Of a stretch of 64,000 bases of DNA, positions 24,182 through 34,212 are shown in pieces (position 1 is the first letter of the stretch; every line of letters starts with the position of its first letter). This DNA comes from Bacteroidales bacterium. Lineage in GTDB: Bacteria; Bacteroidota; Bacteroidia; Bacteroidales; P3. Both the position numbers and the translations under genes were made by a program. The stretch is from assembly GCA_017446745.1 (NCBI GenBank), contig JAFSQF010000008.1:34406-98405 (forward strand), in the 5' to 3' direction. The notes beneath the pieces were generated by a model. That model was not told the origin of the DNA. It worked only from the letters and a program-made list of their open reading frames with translations, and searched no databases.

Positions 24182-25093
24182 ATGGAACAACAGACCACGA
24201 TAAAAAGCCCGTTCACCCTTTCCGGCCCGGGACTACATACAGGCCAATACACCCACGCCACTGTCAAGCCTGCCGCAGCAGGCACGGGTATCATCTTCCG
24301 ACGCACTGACGTGCCATGCTCTGCCGATATCCCGGCCTTGGCCGAGAATGTGTCGGGAACGGACCATGGAACAACAGTGACTGTCGGCGGAAACAGCGTA
24401 TCGACGATAGAACACTTGATGTCGGCATTCCACGGACTTCAGATCGACAATGCTCTGGTAGAGATTGACGGACCCGAAGTGCCTATTCTGGATGGCAGCG
24501 CTCGGCTATGGGTGGAGAACATTGCCAATGTCGGTGTGACCCCCTTGAACATGGAACGGAATTATTTCAGGCTTAGCGAGCCCGTCCGCTATGAAGACCC
24601 CTCGTCGGGCATCATCCTTGAGGGCACTCCTGCCGACGATTTTGTGGTGGATAGCACTATCTCGTTCAAGAGCAGTTTGATAGGTAGCCAGAATGCTGTT
24701 TTCTCTAACTATGGGAGCTATTCTGACCAGTTCGCATGCTGCCGCACTTTCGTCTTCCTTCATGAAGTGGAGTTCCTCCTGGCCAATAACCTCATCAAGG
24801 GAGGCGATTTGGATAACGCTATCGTCTTTGTCGACAAACCTTTGGGTGATGACGAGAAGCGTCGTCTTGCTGCCCTTTTCAATAAGGATGCCGACACCAT
24901 TCAGGAACACAACGGGGTACTCAACACCATACAACCCTTTTTCCCCAACGAGCCGGCACGTCATAAATTGCTTGACTTCATGGGCGACATTTTCCTTGCC
25001 GGACGTTTCCTGAAGGGCCATTTCAGCCTGCACTGCCCCGGCCACCGCGCCAATGTGGAGCTGGCAAAGATGATACGCGAGATGATTAAATAG
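24182..25093 (+). CDS. lpxC: UDP-3-O-acyl-N-acetylglucosamine deacetylase, unfused
   Basis: This 303-residue zinc amidase catalyses the committed step of lipid A synthesis. I use ATG 24182 rather than the preceding TTG. The key residues are visible: E77-H78 in STIEHLMSA, the zinc pair H261/D265 in HKLLDFMGD, and the catalytic His288 in CPGHRANVE. Many Bacteroidetes carry LpxC fused to FabZ in one chain of about 460 residues, but here the gene ends at the natural LpxC C-terminus and no FabZ domain follows; the next gene is lpxA, 50 bp on. Confidence 0.96.
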   Translation: MEQQTTIKSPFTLSGPGLHTGQYTHATVKPAAAGTGIIFRRTDVPCSADIPALAENVSGTDHGTTVTVGGNSVSTIEHLMSAFHGLQIDNALVEIDGPEVPILDGSARLWVENIANVGVTPLNMERNYFRLSEPVRYEDPSSGIILEGTPADDFVVDSTISFKSSLIGSQNAVFSNYGSYSDQFACCRTFVFLHEVEFLLANNLIKGGDLDNAIVFVDKPLGDDEKRRLAALFNKDADTIQEHNGVLNTIQPFFPNEPARHKLLDFMGDIFLAGRFLKGHFSLHCPGHRANVELAKMIREMIK

Positions 25094-25143
25094 TAACAAA
25101 ACCTTATTTGATAACCCTTTCTTAACAGTATAATATAGAAAAA

Positions 25144-25947
25144 ATGGCAACACTCTACGATTTGCATCCCGAAGCAAAAATCGGTAACAACGTAAAGATA
25201 TCCAATTTTACCACTATATTCGAGGACGTTGTGATAGGCGACGACACTTGGATTGGACCCAACGTGACCATCTTCCCCGGCGCCCGCATCGGAAAAGGCT
25301 GCAAAATCTACCCTGGAGCAGTGATCGCTGCCGTTCCGCAGGACTTGAAATTCAACGGAGAATACACTACGGTGGAGATTGGCGACAATAACGTCATCCG
25401 CGAATGCTGCACTATCAACCGGGGTACTGCTGCTTCTGGGAAGACGGTCATCGGCGACAATAACCTCATCATGGCGTACTGCCATATAGCCCACGACTGT
25501 GTGGTGGGGAGTAACTGCGTTTTTGCCAACAACACCACGTTGGCGGGCCATATCATAGTGGGCGACTGGGCTGTGCTGGGTGGTAAGACTGCTATACTGC
25601 AGTTCGTGCATATCGGGTCGCACGTTATCACTATGGGAGGCTCTTTGGTCAACAAGGATATTCCTCCCTTTGTCAAGGCCGCTCGCTATCCTATCTCTTT
25701 TGCCGGCGTTAATGCTTTGGGCTTGCAGCGCAGAGGCTTCTCGCCCGAGAAAATAGAGAATATTCAGGATATCTACCGCATCCTGTACCAGAAAGGTTTG
25801 AATGTGTCGCATGCTGTGGAGCTTATCAAGGAGCAGTACGGCAACACCGACGAGGGCAAGGTCGTCCTCGGCTTTATTGGCAGCGCCACGACGGGCCTCA
25901 TGAAAGGCTACACCTACATGAGCAAGGGACACGACCCCGAAGCCTGA
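25144..25947 (+). CDS. lpxA: UDP-N-acetylglucosamine acyltransferase
   Basis: This 267-residue left-handed beta-helix acyltransferase performs the first acylation of lipid A synthesis. Hexapeptide repeats run from residue 10 to about 190 (IGNNVKISNFTTIF, IGDDTWIGPNVTIF, IAHDCVVGSNCVFANNTTL), with the catalytic His region in YCHIAHDC and the C-terminal helical domain FAGVNALGLQRRGFSPEKIE typical of LpxA. It follows lpxC and ends at a terminator shared with the convergent htpG. Confidence 0.97.
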   Translation: MATLYDLHPEAKIGNNVKISNFTTIFEDVVIGDDTWIGPNVTIFPGARIGKGCKIYPGAVIAAVPQDLKFNGEYTTVEIGDNNVIRECCTINRGTAASGKTVIGDNNLIMAYCHIAHDCVVGSNCVFANNTTLAGHIIVGDWAVLGGKTAILQFVHIGSHVITMGGSLVNKDIPPFVKAARYPISFAGVNALGLQRRGFSPEKIENIQDIYRILYQKGLNVSHAVELIKEQYGNTDEGKVVLGFIGSATTGLMKGYTYMSKGHDPEA

Positions 25948-25978
25948 CGCAAAGAGCTTTTCGCATTCCGATAAAATA

Positions 25979-26014
25979 AAAGCCCACCGGGTTGTCCAGT
26001 GGGCTTTGCTGCTT
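25979..26014. terminator. Bidirectional terminator between lpxA and htpG
   Basis: The stem agcccac-cgg pairs with cc-agtgggct around a short loop, with A-rich and T-rich flanks on either side. It serves the convergent lpxA and htpG genes. Confidence 0.8.
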
Positions 26015-26027
26015 TTTGTCCAAAGCG

Positions 26028-27986
26028 TTATTTTATCATGCTTACGGAGCGGTTGATGAACTGGGTGAGGGCTTCGCCTTTCAGCAGGCCGTTGCTAAGC
26101 AGAGCCAGGTCGGTGAGCTGGTGTACCAATTGCTTCTGCTTGTCGGCGTCGGTCTCGGCAAGCACCTGTCCGATGAGGGGGTGGTTGACATTGACCACCA
26201 AGTTGTAGGAATCGGGCATCTCGCCATAGAAGCCCATGCCGCCGCCGCTGGTCTGGCTCATTTCTTTGTAGCGCCTCATGAATTCGTTCTGGGTGATGAC
26301 CATGGGCTGGTCGTCGGCTTCCATGCTTTCAAGCAGCACGGTGAACCGCTTCGAGTCCACCTCGCCTTCGATGATGGGTTTGAGCTTGTCTTTCTCCTCT
26401 TGGGTCAGTTTCTCGGGTATGCTGTCGTCGTGGGCAATGAGCTTCTCTACGGTGTCGCCGTCGACGCGGACGAAACGGGTCTTCTCAATTTTCTGCTCCA
26501 ATAAGTTGATGTAGTGTGAGTTCAGTACAGAATCCATGAGAAGGACATCGTAGCCCTTTTCTTTGGCCTTGGCAATGTAGGCATGCTGCTCGTCGGTGTC
26601 GGTGGCGTAGAGATAGATGACGTTCTTGTCCTTGTCGGTCTGAAGGGCTTTGATTTTGTCGCGGTAGTCGTCAAGTTTGAAGAAGTGGCCTTCGGTGTTT
26701 TTGAGGAGTGCGAATTTCATGGCGCGCTCGCAGAATTTCTCGTCGGTCAGCATTCCGTATTCTACAAAGATTTTGATGTCGTCCCACCGTTCTTCAAGTT
26801 GCGAGTTGAACTGTTGGGCCGTTGCTTCATTGTTTTCGTTTTCGTTATCTTTCTTGGCCTCAATCTTGGCTTTGCTCATCTCTTCCAGCTTGTCGGCCAC
26901 CTTTTTGCTTATATGCTGGGCTATCTTCTTGACGTTGCTGTCGCTTTGCAGGTAGCTGCGGCTGACGTTCAGCGGGATGTCGGGGCTGTCGAGCACGCCA
27001 TGCAGAAGCATGAGGTATTCGGGCACTACGCCCTCGACGCTGTCGGTCACGAAGACTTGGTTGCAGTAGAGCTGTATCTTGTTGCGGTTTGGGTCGATGG
27101 TTTTGCGCACCTTGGGGAAATAGAGAATGCCGGTGAGGTTGAAGGGGTAGTCCACGTTGAGGTGGATTTGGAACAGAGGATCTTCGAAGTTCATAGGATA
27201 GAGCTCGTGGTAGAACTTCTTGTAGTCGTCGTCGGTGAGGTCGGCGGGTTTCTTGCGCCAGGCGGGGTCGGTGTCGTTGATAATGCGTGGCACTTTCTTC
27301 TCAACACGTTTCGGACGTTTGGTCTTGCCGCCCTTGCCGTCGTCAACCTCTTCAAAGTCGGTCTCGCTATCCACCCACTGGCTCTCTTCGCCGAAACGTA
27401 TGGCGATGGGCATGAAGCGGCAATATTTCTTGAGAAGCTCAAGAATGCGTCGCTCTTCGAGGAATTCCTGGCAGTCGTCAGCGATATGGAGGATGATGTC
27501 GGTGCCACGGTCCGCTTTCTTGCATTCCTTCATCTCGAACGACGGGGAGCCGTCGCAGCTCCAGCGCATGGCGGGGGCGTCCTTGAAACTTTTGGTCTCT
27601 ATCTCCACCTTGTCGGCAACCATGAAGGCCGAGTAGAACCCCAGACCGAAATGACCGATGAGGTTCTCCTGGACGTCCTTGTATTTGTCGAGGAAGTCGT
27701 TGGCGCCAGAGAATGCTATCTGGTTGATGTACTTGTCGATCTCGTCGGCTGTCATGCCGATGCCGCGGTCGCGGATAATGAGCTTTTTCTTCTCGAGGAT
27801 GACGTCGATGGTGAGGTCGCCCAGTTCGCCCTGGAACTCGCCGCGCGACGAGAGGGCTTTCAATTTCTGCGTGGCATCGACAGCATTGGAAATAAGCTCG
27901 CGAAGGAAGATCTCGTGGTCGGAATAAAGGAATTTCTTGATGACCGGGAATATGTTCTCGGTTTGTACGTTTAAATTACCTTGCAT
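26028..27986 (-). CDS. htpG: Chaperone protein HtpG (Hsp90)
   Basis: This 652-residue Hsp90-family ATPase has the N-terminal GHKL domain with ELISNAVDATQKL, DRGIGMTADEI and LIGHFGLGFYSAFMVADKV. The middle domain includes FVTDSVEGVVPEYLMLLHGVLDS and NVSRSYLQ, and the C-terminal dimerisation domain follows. Acidic/basic linkers resemble those of other Bacteroidales HtpG proteins. It acts in cytosolic protein folding under stress. The upstream region has tttgattgattg repeats (about 27998-28022) but no clear heat-shock site. Confidence 0.97.
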   Translation of the reverse strand: MQGNLNVQTENIFPVIKKFLYSDHEIFLRELISNAVDATQKLKALSSRGEFQGELGDLTIDVILEKKKLIIRDRGIGMTADEIDKYINQIAFSGANDFLDKYKDVQENLIGHFGLGFYSAFMVADKVEIETKSFKDAPAMRWSCDGSPSFEMKECKKADRGTDIILHIADDCQEFLEERRILELLKKYCRFMPIAIRFGEESQWVDSETDFEEVDDGKGGKTKRPKRVEKKVPRIINDTDPAWRKKPADLTDDDYKKFYHELYPMNFEDPLFQIHLNVDYPFNLTGILYFPKVRKTIDPNRNKIQLYCNQVFVTDSVEGVVPEYLMLLHGVLDSPDIPLNVSRSYLQSDSNVKKIAQHISKKVADKLEEMSKAKIEAKKDNENENNEATAQQFNSQLEERWDDIKIFVEYGMLTDEKFCERAMKFALLKNTEGHFFKLDDYRDKIKALQTDKDKNVIYLYATDTDEQHAYIAKAKEKGYDVLLMDSVLNSHYINLLEQKIEKTRFVRVDGDTVEKLIAHDDSIPEKLTQEEKDKLKPIIEGEVDSKRFTVLLESMEADDQPMVITQNEFMRRYKEMSQTSGGGMGFYGEMPDSYNLVVNVNHPLIGQVLAETDADKQKQLVHQLTDLALLSNGLLKGEALTQFINRSVSMIK

Positions 27987-28069
27987 GTGTATGATTATTT
28001 GATTGATTGCTTGATTGATTGCTGTATTGCACTATCGTTACCTCTAATTATCAACTATAATGCCAAAAA

Positions 28070-28098
28070 AGCGGGTGTGACATTTTGTCACACCCGCT
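28070..28098 (-). terminator. Terminator of the large T9SS protein gene
   Basis: agcgggtgtgac and gtcacacccgct form a perfect 12-bp stem with a 5-base loop, followed on the minus strand by a T-run. It lies about 70 bp past the stop at 28168. Confidence 0.85.
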
Positions 28099-28167
28099 GT
28101 CGGGCGAGGCGTGTGTGCTTCGTCAGAACGCTTTGTTCGTGTTGGTTGGGCTGGGAAGCCCAACCTC

Positions 28168-31100
28168 CTAATGCTCCACTATCAGTCGCAGCACCTTTTT
28201 TATGCCAGCACCTTTAATCATCACGAAATAGGCGCCGGATGGTAGAGTGCCAAGCTCTATCGACCGGCTGACACTGCCATTGCACTCCAGAGTGCTCTCG
28301 TGCACTATCCGACCACTTACATCGGTCAACACTATTTGTAATTGTTCATGTATTCCACTAATACTTAATACGCTGCTACTTCCGGCCGGATTGGGTGACA
28401 ATGTGACAAGCAGAGTCTCTGTGGCTGCCCGTATTGCGGCTGCCTGGGTGGTGAAGTGCAGTACTTCCGACCATGGACTGAGTCCTGTGCCGCATCGGCT
28501 GCGGACGTAGAGGTCGTAATTGCTATTGCTTTCAAGACTTGTGATTTCGTAGCTGTTGGTGTTGACGCTTACCACCAATGTCCCGGAACCTTGCGGGAAG
28601 TTGGGTGTGCCGTACTCCAGGTCGTAGAGGCCACTGGTGGCGTTCCATTCCACACTGACCATGTTGGCATCGGCGAATATCACGTGTAGGCCGTCGGGAA
28701 CGGGGCATTCTCTTGTGCTGAACTCTATCGTGTCGCTCCATTCCGACAGGGCTCCCCATTGGTCGCATATCGAGCGTACTGCGGCATGATAGGTTGTGGT
28801 GTGTTCAAGGCTGCCGATGTTCACGCTGCTTTCATTGGTGTGCAATGTGGTGTCCATTACGGTGTTCCAGACATGCAGCTGCCATTGCTGATGGTTGTTG
28901 TGCGTGTTCCAAGCCAGTGTGGCTCCTTCCCAGCTTGTGGCCTCAGCAGAGAGATGCGTTGGGGCTTCGCATGGCGTGGATGTGGTCTCGAAAAGGCCGC
29001 CAATCCAATCTGAATAGAAGTCCTCGCCGCACAACTGGCGTAGGCTGTAGCTGTACTGCTGTTCGGGCTGAAGCCCGCTGATAAGCAGCGTCGAATTGGA
29101 TTCGGTGGTTGTGAATATTGTGTCGAACGTGTAGGAAGGCTCTTCTTCAATCGAGGTCACCTCTATCTGGTAGGAACCTGTAGTCCCGTCCCAGGTCAGC
29201 AGTGCCGTGGTTGGCATGGTGTCGGTTATGATTACATTGTAAGGCATTTCGCACACGGGATTGCAGCCTATAAGCTTCATCATGGGGCGATAGCGGGTGG
29301 GTTCGGGAAGCACATCGTAGCGCTCGGGATTGCTGATGTCAAAGCCTGTATTGTTGGCAAAGGCTCCCACAGTCAGTTTGTCGTTGTGTATGGCCACGCC
29401 AAAATTGCCGCCGCTGGTGTCGGCTTGCCCCGAATTGTCGACGAAGACCACCATGAGGTTGCTGCTCTGGTCCCAGAACCAGGGTTCGCTGAGAGCGAAA
29501 TAGTTCCAACCTGGTGTACAGTTCAGCGAGCCGCTGTAGACATGATGTGCCGTCAGGGTGTCTACGGGCCATTGGCTCCATGAGAAGTTTTGGAGTGTGG
29601 TGCTCTGGAACCAGATGTCCACATGGTCTTTGCCTGTCATTGGCTGTTCTCCGCGGAAAAAGAGGGCCAGGTGGGTGATGCCGCCGGTGTCGCTGGGTGA
29701 GATATGACTCGAAAGTTCGTCGGCAGTGATTAGGGTCTCCGTTAGCGAATAACTGTGGTTCAATGATATGGGGTATTTGCTGCTACTGTCGGCACTATAT
29801 CCGGTGCTCACCTCAACGGGGTTTTCGCAGAGTGGAGCAGCTATAGGTACCGGACCGACCCAGTCGCCGGTGTCGCCAGCACCACAGATGGGACGTACAT
29901 ATATGTCTATCACCGATGTCTCTTCAGCGTTCCAGGGAATGGCGGTAGGATGGCTGATGGTGGTGAACATGGTGCCGGTGCCTGGCGTGAAGGCTGCAGG
30001 ACCGTATTCTATCTGCCAGCTGCCGGTAGCATCGCTCTCCCAGTCCACAGTGAGCGAGCCATCGTGGGCTGCGGTAGCGTGGAGGTTCTCGGCAGTGTGG
30101 CAGAACGATATGTATTCTACAGCTATATCGTCAATCCAGTTCTGTACGCCATTGCTGCTCTCGTGATTGCGTATGGCTATGGTGCGGCTGGTGCCGGTGT
30201 AGCTTTCGAAGGTTATGGTGTTGTGGGTATAGGTATTGTTCTGACATTGGAAAGACTGTAGAGGCACGAAGGTGCTGGTGCCCTCCATCACGCCAACGGT
30301 GACGTTGGTGCCATAGTGCCAGAAGCTCAGGCGTACGCTGTCAAGTGTGGGCTGCACTTCGGGCAGGATGATGCATCCGTTCATGTACATCCTCATGCTG
30401 TAGTCTCCGCTGTGGGCGTTGGCGGTGCCGTAGACTACGCCGGGTTCGCGAAGGCTGTTGTTGTAACCCAGATAGGCAAAACACCAGCAGGGTGGCATAA
30501 GGCCCGAGGGTGGTGTGGTAAGGTTTGTGAGGCCGTCGAAGTCTTCGTAGAAGGGCAGCGCCAAAGGGTCACAATGGGTGGTGACGTAGAATGTGGAGGT
30601 GGCACCGGTGTCGCCGTCACCGCAGAGTGGGGTGATGTGTACGGGATAGGTGGTGCTGGGTTGTAGACCGCCTATGGCGAAGACGTAAGGCGTGGAGCTG
30701 TAGGTGGCTGTCTGCCCATTGCATTCCACAAGCCATTGCGTTCCGACAATGCTGCCGCTGCTGCCGCTCCAGCTGAAACGCGCACTGTCGCTGCTCACAT
30801 AGAGCAGGTTGAGCCCTGTGGCGATGTAGCAACTCCGTTTGGAAAGGTAAATGTTGTCGATGGCTGCCGGAAGCCCGCCATAAGAGGAACTGCCGTTGGC
30901 TTTGGGACCGTCGTTCTGCCAGTAGAAGACCAGGTGATAGACTCCGGGACGACGGTTGTTGATGTCTGGCGTGATGAGAGCGTTGCTCATTACCGAAGAC
31001 CAGGTACTGCTTGCCGGACCGCTGTAACTGCCTCCGTTGTCGACGTAAATGTAGCTCGACAGGTAGTTCAGCGTGCTCATGTCTACAGAAGCCGGCACCA

Positions 31101-34100
31101 GTGCTACACGATAGTAGTCGGTATAGTCATCGCCGTCTTCACATCGGAAGTCGTAGGCTATGTCGTAGGTGCCGCTGTCGGGCAGCATAATGTCGGTCCA
31201 GGCAAAGCAGCGGGCATCGCGGTCGGCATAGTAGTCGTAGGTGGCGCCGCTGTCGGGGGTGATGTAGAGGCTCGCATTGTCGCCGTTGGCTGTGGCGGCC
31301 CCTATGGCCCATCGGTTGACGACGGGGTCGGTGTACGACATTCCGGAGCCAGCACGTCGCTGTATGAAATGCCAGCTGGCGTAGGCGCTGCTGTCGGCGA
31401 AATCCTCGAAGTAGGGCAGCGTATTGTAGAACGCCGTTGTGGCGAAAGTGCTGCGCACTCCTTCGCCTGCTTGGGCACAGACCGGACGAACTATGAAGTC
31501 ATAGTTGGTGGAGGACTGCAGTCCTCCGATTGTGTAGGGCAATGTGTAGACAGTGTCGATGATGCCGGTACCTTCGGTGAATCCTTCAAGTCCATATTCC
31601 ACTCGCCACGAAGTAGCATTGCCCATTTCAGTCCAACTCATTGTTAGGTAGTTGTAACCGGCCAAGGTGTTGGTCACCCCTGTTACGTGCGGACATGCCG
31701 GCATTGCTTCCAGCGTAATGTCGTCCACTAGCATGCTGTAGATCCAGTAGGTGCGGTCGGCACGTATGGCTATGTAATTCCCCTGTCCGCTGTAATTGTT
31801 AAAAAGGACCTCATGCAGACTATAATCGCTACTGTTTTGCAATGAAATGGAGGCTACATCTTCAAAAGTCTCCAGACTGTCGGGGTTGCTCATCACGCCC
31901 ACACGTAGCTGTCTTGTGCCGCCGCTGTTCTGCATCAGCCGGGCATAGAAGCTCAGTTTCAGGGTGCTGATAGGCAAAGCCGAGGTGTCTATCTGTGGGA
32001 GTACGGCCCATTGGCAAGAGTTGGGAGTGCCGTTGATGTCGCTGGTGACGTAAAAGCGTAGGTACTGGCTTCCGCTGTGTGCCGTGGGGCTTTGGTTGCC
32101 TAAGTTGTCGCTTTGTTGGTTACCTATATATGGGGGGTAGGTGACGTAGCCGTTGTAGTTCATGTGGCGCGACCAGCATTGGGCAAAGCCCACTCCTTGG
32201 TAGCCTGTGCCTGTCACGTCGTCGAAAGTTGCAGTGTAGGGCAATGTCGCAATCTTTCCGCACGAGGTGCTGAATGTGTCGACGACGGCCGTGCTTGTGT
32301 CACCCTCGTTGCACCAGGCTCGGAGGGTGATGGGATAGGCTGTCTGTATGGTCAGTCCGCCGAATGCTGCCATAGTGTCGGTGGTGTAGATTTGTTGGTC
32401 GCCACATGTCACGAGCCAACCTTGGGGCCATGTGCTGCCCTCCCAGTGTAGGAGTAGGCTGTCGCCAGTACTGCTGTCCAAGGTCAGCCCCTCGGGGTGT
32501 GGACAGCTGGGCACGAAGTCAAGCTTCAGGTCGTCAATCAGCGTGTAGCTCTGCTTCCCCTGGGGCGAAAGGATTGCCAGGTGTCCCTCGTAGATGGGGG
32601 TGTTGTAGAGTGGCAGCTCCACGTACTGCCAGTTCATCGATGTCACCTGTATGCTGTCTATCAGTGTGAAATGGTTGATGATGGTGTCGAGTTGCGGCCT
32701 GCCGTGGCAGAACAGGCTGTCGGGCACGGCTCCTACCAGCAGGGTATAGTCGCTGTAGTTCTGCCTTTTCTTCACCCAGCAGTTTACCTGTACCATGTCG
32801 ATGGTGGGCTCCACTACGGGAAGCACCACTATGCTGCTCTGTCCTGTGTTGCTTTGGATGTAAAGGCTTTTGCTGCCGCTCCGTGATGCCCAGTCAACGG
32901 CGTTGGGCGTGCTGTTCTGATAGGAGCCGGCCACGAGCCAGCAGGGGGCTGCCGGCTCTCCTTGTCCGGCGGCCCACTGCTCGAAATCATCGCTGTACGG
33001 CAGCTCTACAGGCAGGCAGGTGGTGACGGCTCTGACCTCTCCATAAAGACTGTCGTTGCAGCCTGCCACGATGCGGAAGGTGTACGCGACACCGCGTTCA
33101 AGGCCTTCGTAGGTGTAGTAATTGTCGTAGGCAATACCCCAATATTCCCAGTCGTTGGAGTCAACTTGGCTGTAGATGCGCCACTCTGTCTCGTTGGCGC
33201 CACTGGCCCATCGTATTGCGATGCTGTCGCCGCTGATGCTGGCCACGTAGGCGTATGGGGCATGGCAGTCTGCACGCTGCCAACATTCACCCATGTGGAA
33301 CATCATGTCGTTGCGGCTATATCCTGTGTTGCTCGTCAGGAACATGTCGCCAGGTGTCACCTCGCCGGCATTCATGCTCCACCAACTGAGGCTTTTCTTT
33401 GGTGCCGTATGCCCACGGAAAGTATAGTTGCCCAGGAAGGCGGTGTCGCTATGGTCGGCTACGGCCACAACCAGGTTGCTGAGCCCGTCATAGTGGAACT
33501 GCGTCAGATTGAATTCCAGTGTTATCCAACCAGGGGTTAGGCGAATTGGCCCTTCGTAGACGGGGGTCATCTGTTGTATCGGCACATATTGGGTGTCGCA
33601 AATAGAGTCGAGGGTGGTGTGCGCCAAATATATGGTGCAGCGTTCGCGAAGGCTTTCCACACTGCTGGTGAAGAAGAACGACAGGGCGTGGATGTCGCCG
33701 CTGTCTTGCATCTCGTCGGCCATCACCAGCTGCTGGCTCAACGAGTGGCGCCGGTTGGTGATAAGAGGCAGTCCACCCAGACTGCTCGATGTCGACCCGG
33801 CAATGGTTGGTGTTGTGGCGTGCAGTGTGTCGTACATGGTACAGGGCATGATGTGAGTCTGCAGCCACACGGTGTCGTGTTCCGACAGGAGTCTGCCCTC
33901 GCACATGGCTGCAACGCGTACCAGGTAGTGCGATGCCGAGTCCAACCCCCACAGCGCAAACGCGGTGTCGCTCGTCAACTCCCACTGCCATTGGCTTTCG
34001 CCTTGTTTTAGCCATTCCACATGGGCTCCTTCATAGGCGCCGGCATCGGGTCGTTGCCAGCTAACTATTGCTCCGCTAACGGTTACGTGGCTCACTTGCA

Positions 34101-34212
34101 ACGATCGAACTGGATTGCACTCTGTGGTTTGGGCTGCCACATTGCTGGCAATCATCAGCAAAACTATGAGGCTCAATGGAAACACCGAAGGGAAGAATTT
34201 GTTCTTTTTCAT
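28168..34212 (-). CDS. Giant Fn3/MAM-like surface protein with T9SS type A sorting domain
   Basis: Taking ATG 34212 (MKKNKFFPSVFPLSLI), the protein has about 2014 residues. A signal peptide is followed by alternating fibronectin type III modules (W-x-Y and S-x-Y-V-R-x-C strands) and MAM/cleaved-adhesin-like modules, several introduced by LPY/LPF-xx-DF. Two copies of a third module (LPLITNRRHSLSQQL ... and YPISLNHSYSLTETL ...) are also present. The last about 75 residues (LSPNPAGSSSVLSIS ... GAYFVMIKGAGIKKVLRLI) are a T9SS C-terminal signal, so the protein is exported through the type IX system and attached to the cell surface or shed. Adhesion or glycan binding is likely; no catalytic site was recognised. 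Confidence 0.85.
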   Translation of the reverse strand: MKKNKFFPSVFPLSLIVLLMIASNVAAQTTECNPVRSLQVSHVTVSGAIVSWQRPDAGAYEGAHVEWLKQGESQWQWELTSDTAFALWGLDSASHYLVRVAAMCEGRLLSEHDTVWLQTHIMPCTMYDTLHATTPTIAGSTSSSLGGLPLITNRRHSLSQQLVMADEMQDSGDIHALSFFFTSSVESLRERCTIYLAHTTLDSICDTQYVPIQQMTPVYEGPIRLTPGWITLEFNLTQFHYDGLSNLVVAVADHSDTAFLGNYTFRGHTAPKKSLSWWSMNAGEVTPGDMFLTSNTGYSRNDMMFHMGECWQRADCHAPYAYVASISGDSIAIRWASGANETEWRIYSQVDSNDWEYWGIAYDNYYTYEGLERGVAYTFRIVAGCNDSLYGEVRAVTTCLPVELPYSDDFEQWAAGQGEPAAPCWLVAGSYQNSTPNAVDWASRSGSKSLYIQSNTGQSSIVVLPVVEPTIDMVQVNCWVKKRQNYSDYTLLVGAVPDSLFCHGRPQLDTIINHFTLIDSIQVTSMNWQYVELPLYNTPIYEGHLAILSPQGKQSYTLIDDLKLDFVPSCPHPEGLTLDSSTGDSLLLHWEGSTWPQGWLVTCGDQQIYTTDTMAAFGGLTIQTAYPITLRAWCNEGDTSTAVVDTFSTSCGKIATLPYTATFDDVTGTGYQGVGFAQCWSRHMNYNGYVTYPPYIGNQQSDNLGNQSPTAHSGSQYLRFYVTSDINGTPNSCQWAVLPQIDTSALPISTLKLSFYARLMQNSGGTRQLRVGVMSNPDSLETFEDVASISLQNSSDYSLHEVLFNNYSGQGNYIAIRADRTYWIYSMLVDDITLEAMPACPHVTGVTNTLAGYNYLTMSWTEMGNATSWRVEYGLEGFTEGTGIIDTVYTLPYTIGGLQSSTNYDFIVRPVCAQAGEGVRSTFATTAFYNTLPYFEDFADSSAYASWHFIQRRAGSGMSYTDPVVNRWAIGAATANGDNASLYITPDSGATYDYYADRDARCFAWTDIMLPDSGTYDIAYDFRCEDGDDYTDYYRVALVPASVDMSTLNYLSSYIYVDNGGSYSGPASSTWSSVMSNALITPDINNRRPGVYHLVFYWQNDGPKANGSSSYGGLPAAIDNIYLSKRSCYIATGLNLLYVSSDSARFSWSGSSGSIVGTQWLVECNGQTATYSSTPYVFAIGGLQPSTTYPVHITPLCGDGDTGATSTFYVTTHCDPLALPFYEDFDGLTNLTTPPSGLMPPCWCFAYLGYNNSLREPGVVYGTANAHSGDYSMRMYMNGCIILPEVQPTLDSVRLSFWHYGTNVTVGVMEGTSTFVPLQSFQCQNNTYTHNTITFESYTGTSRTIAIRNHESSNGVQNWIDDIAVEYISFCHTAENLHATAAHDGSLTVDWESDATGSWQIEYGPAAFTPGTGTMFTTISHPTAIPWNAEETSVIDIYVRPICGAGDTGDWVGPVPIAAPLCENPVEVSTGYSADSSSKYPISLNHSYSLTETLITADELSSHISPSDTGGITHLALFFRGEQPMTGKDHVDIWFQSTTLQNFSWSQWPVDTLTAHHVYSGSLNCTPGWNYFALSEPWFWDQSSNLMVVFVDNSGQADTSGGNFGVAIHNDKLTVGAFANNTGFDISNPERYDVLPEPTRYRPMMKLIGCNPVCEMPYNVIITDTMPTTALLTWDGTTGSYQIEVTSIEEEPSYTFDTIFTTTESNSTLLISGLQPEQQYSYSLRQLCGEDFYSDWIGGLFETTSTPCEAPTHLSAEATSWEGATLAWNTHNNHQQWQLHVWNTVMDTTLHTNESSVNIGSLEHTTTYHAAVRSICDQWGALSEWSDTIEFSTRECPVPDGLHVIFADANMVSVEWNATSGLYDLEYGTPNFPQGSGTLVVSVNTNSYEITSLESNSNYDLYVRSRCGTGLSPWSEVLHFTTQAAAIRAATETLLVTLSPNPAGSSSVLSISGIHEQLQIVLTDVSGRIVHESTLECNGSVSRSIELGTLPSGAYFVMIKGAGIKKVLRLIVEH

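Noticed and set aside
26583-27974. Long plus-strand open frame opposite htpG
   Set aside because: It is the antisense shadow of a conserved chaperone gene and has biased, valine-rich composition.
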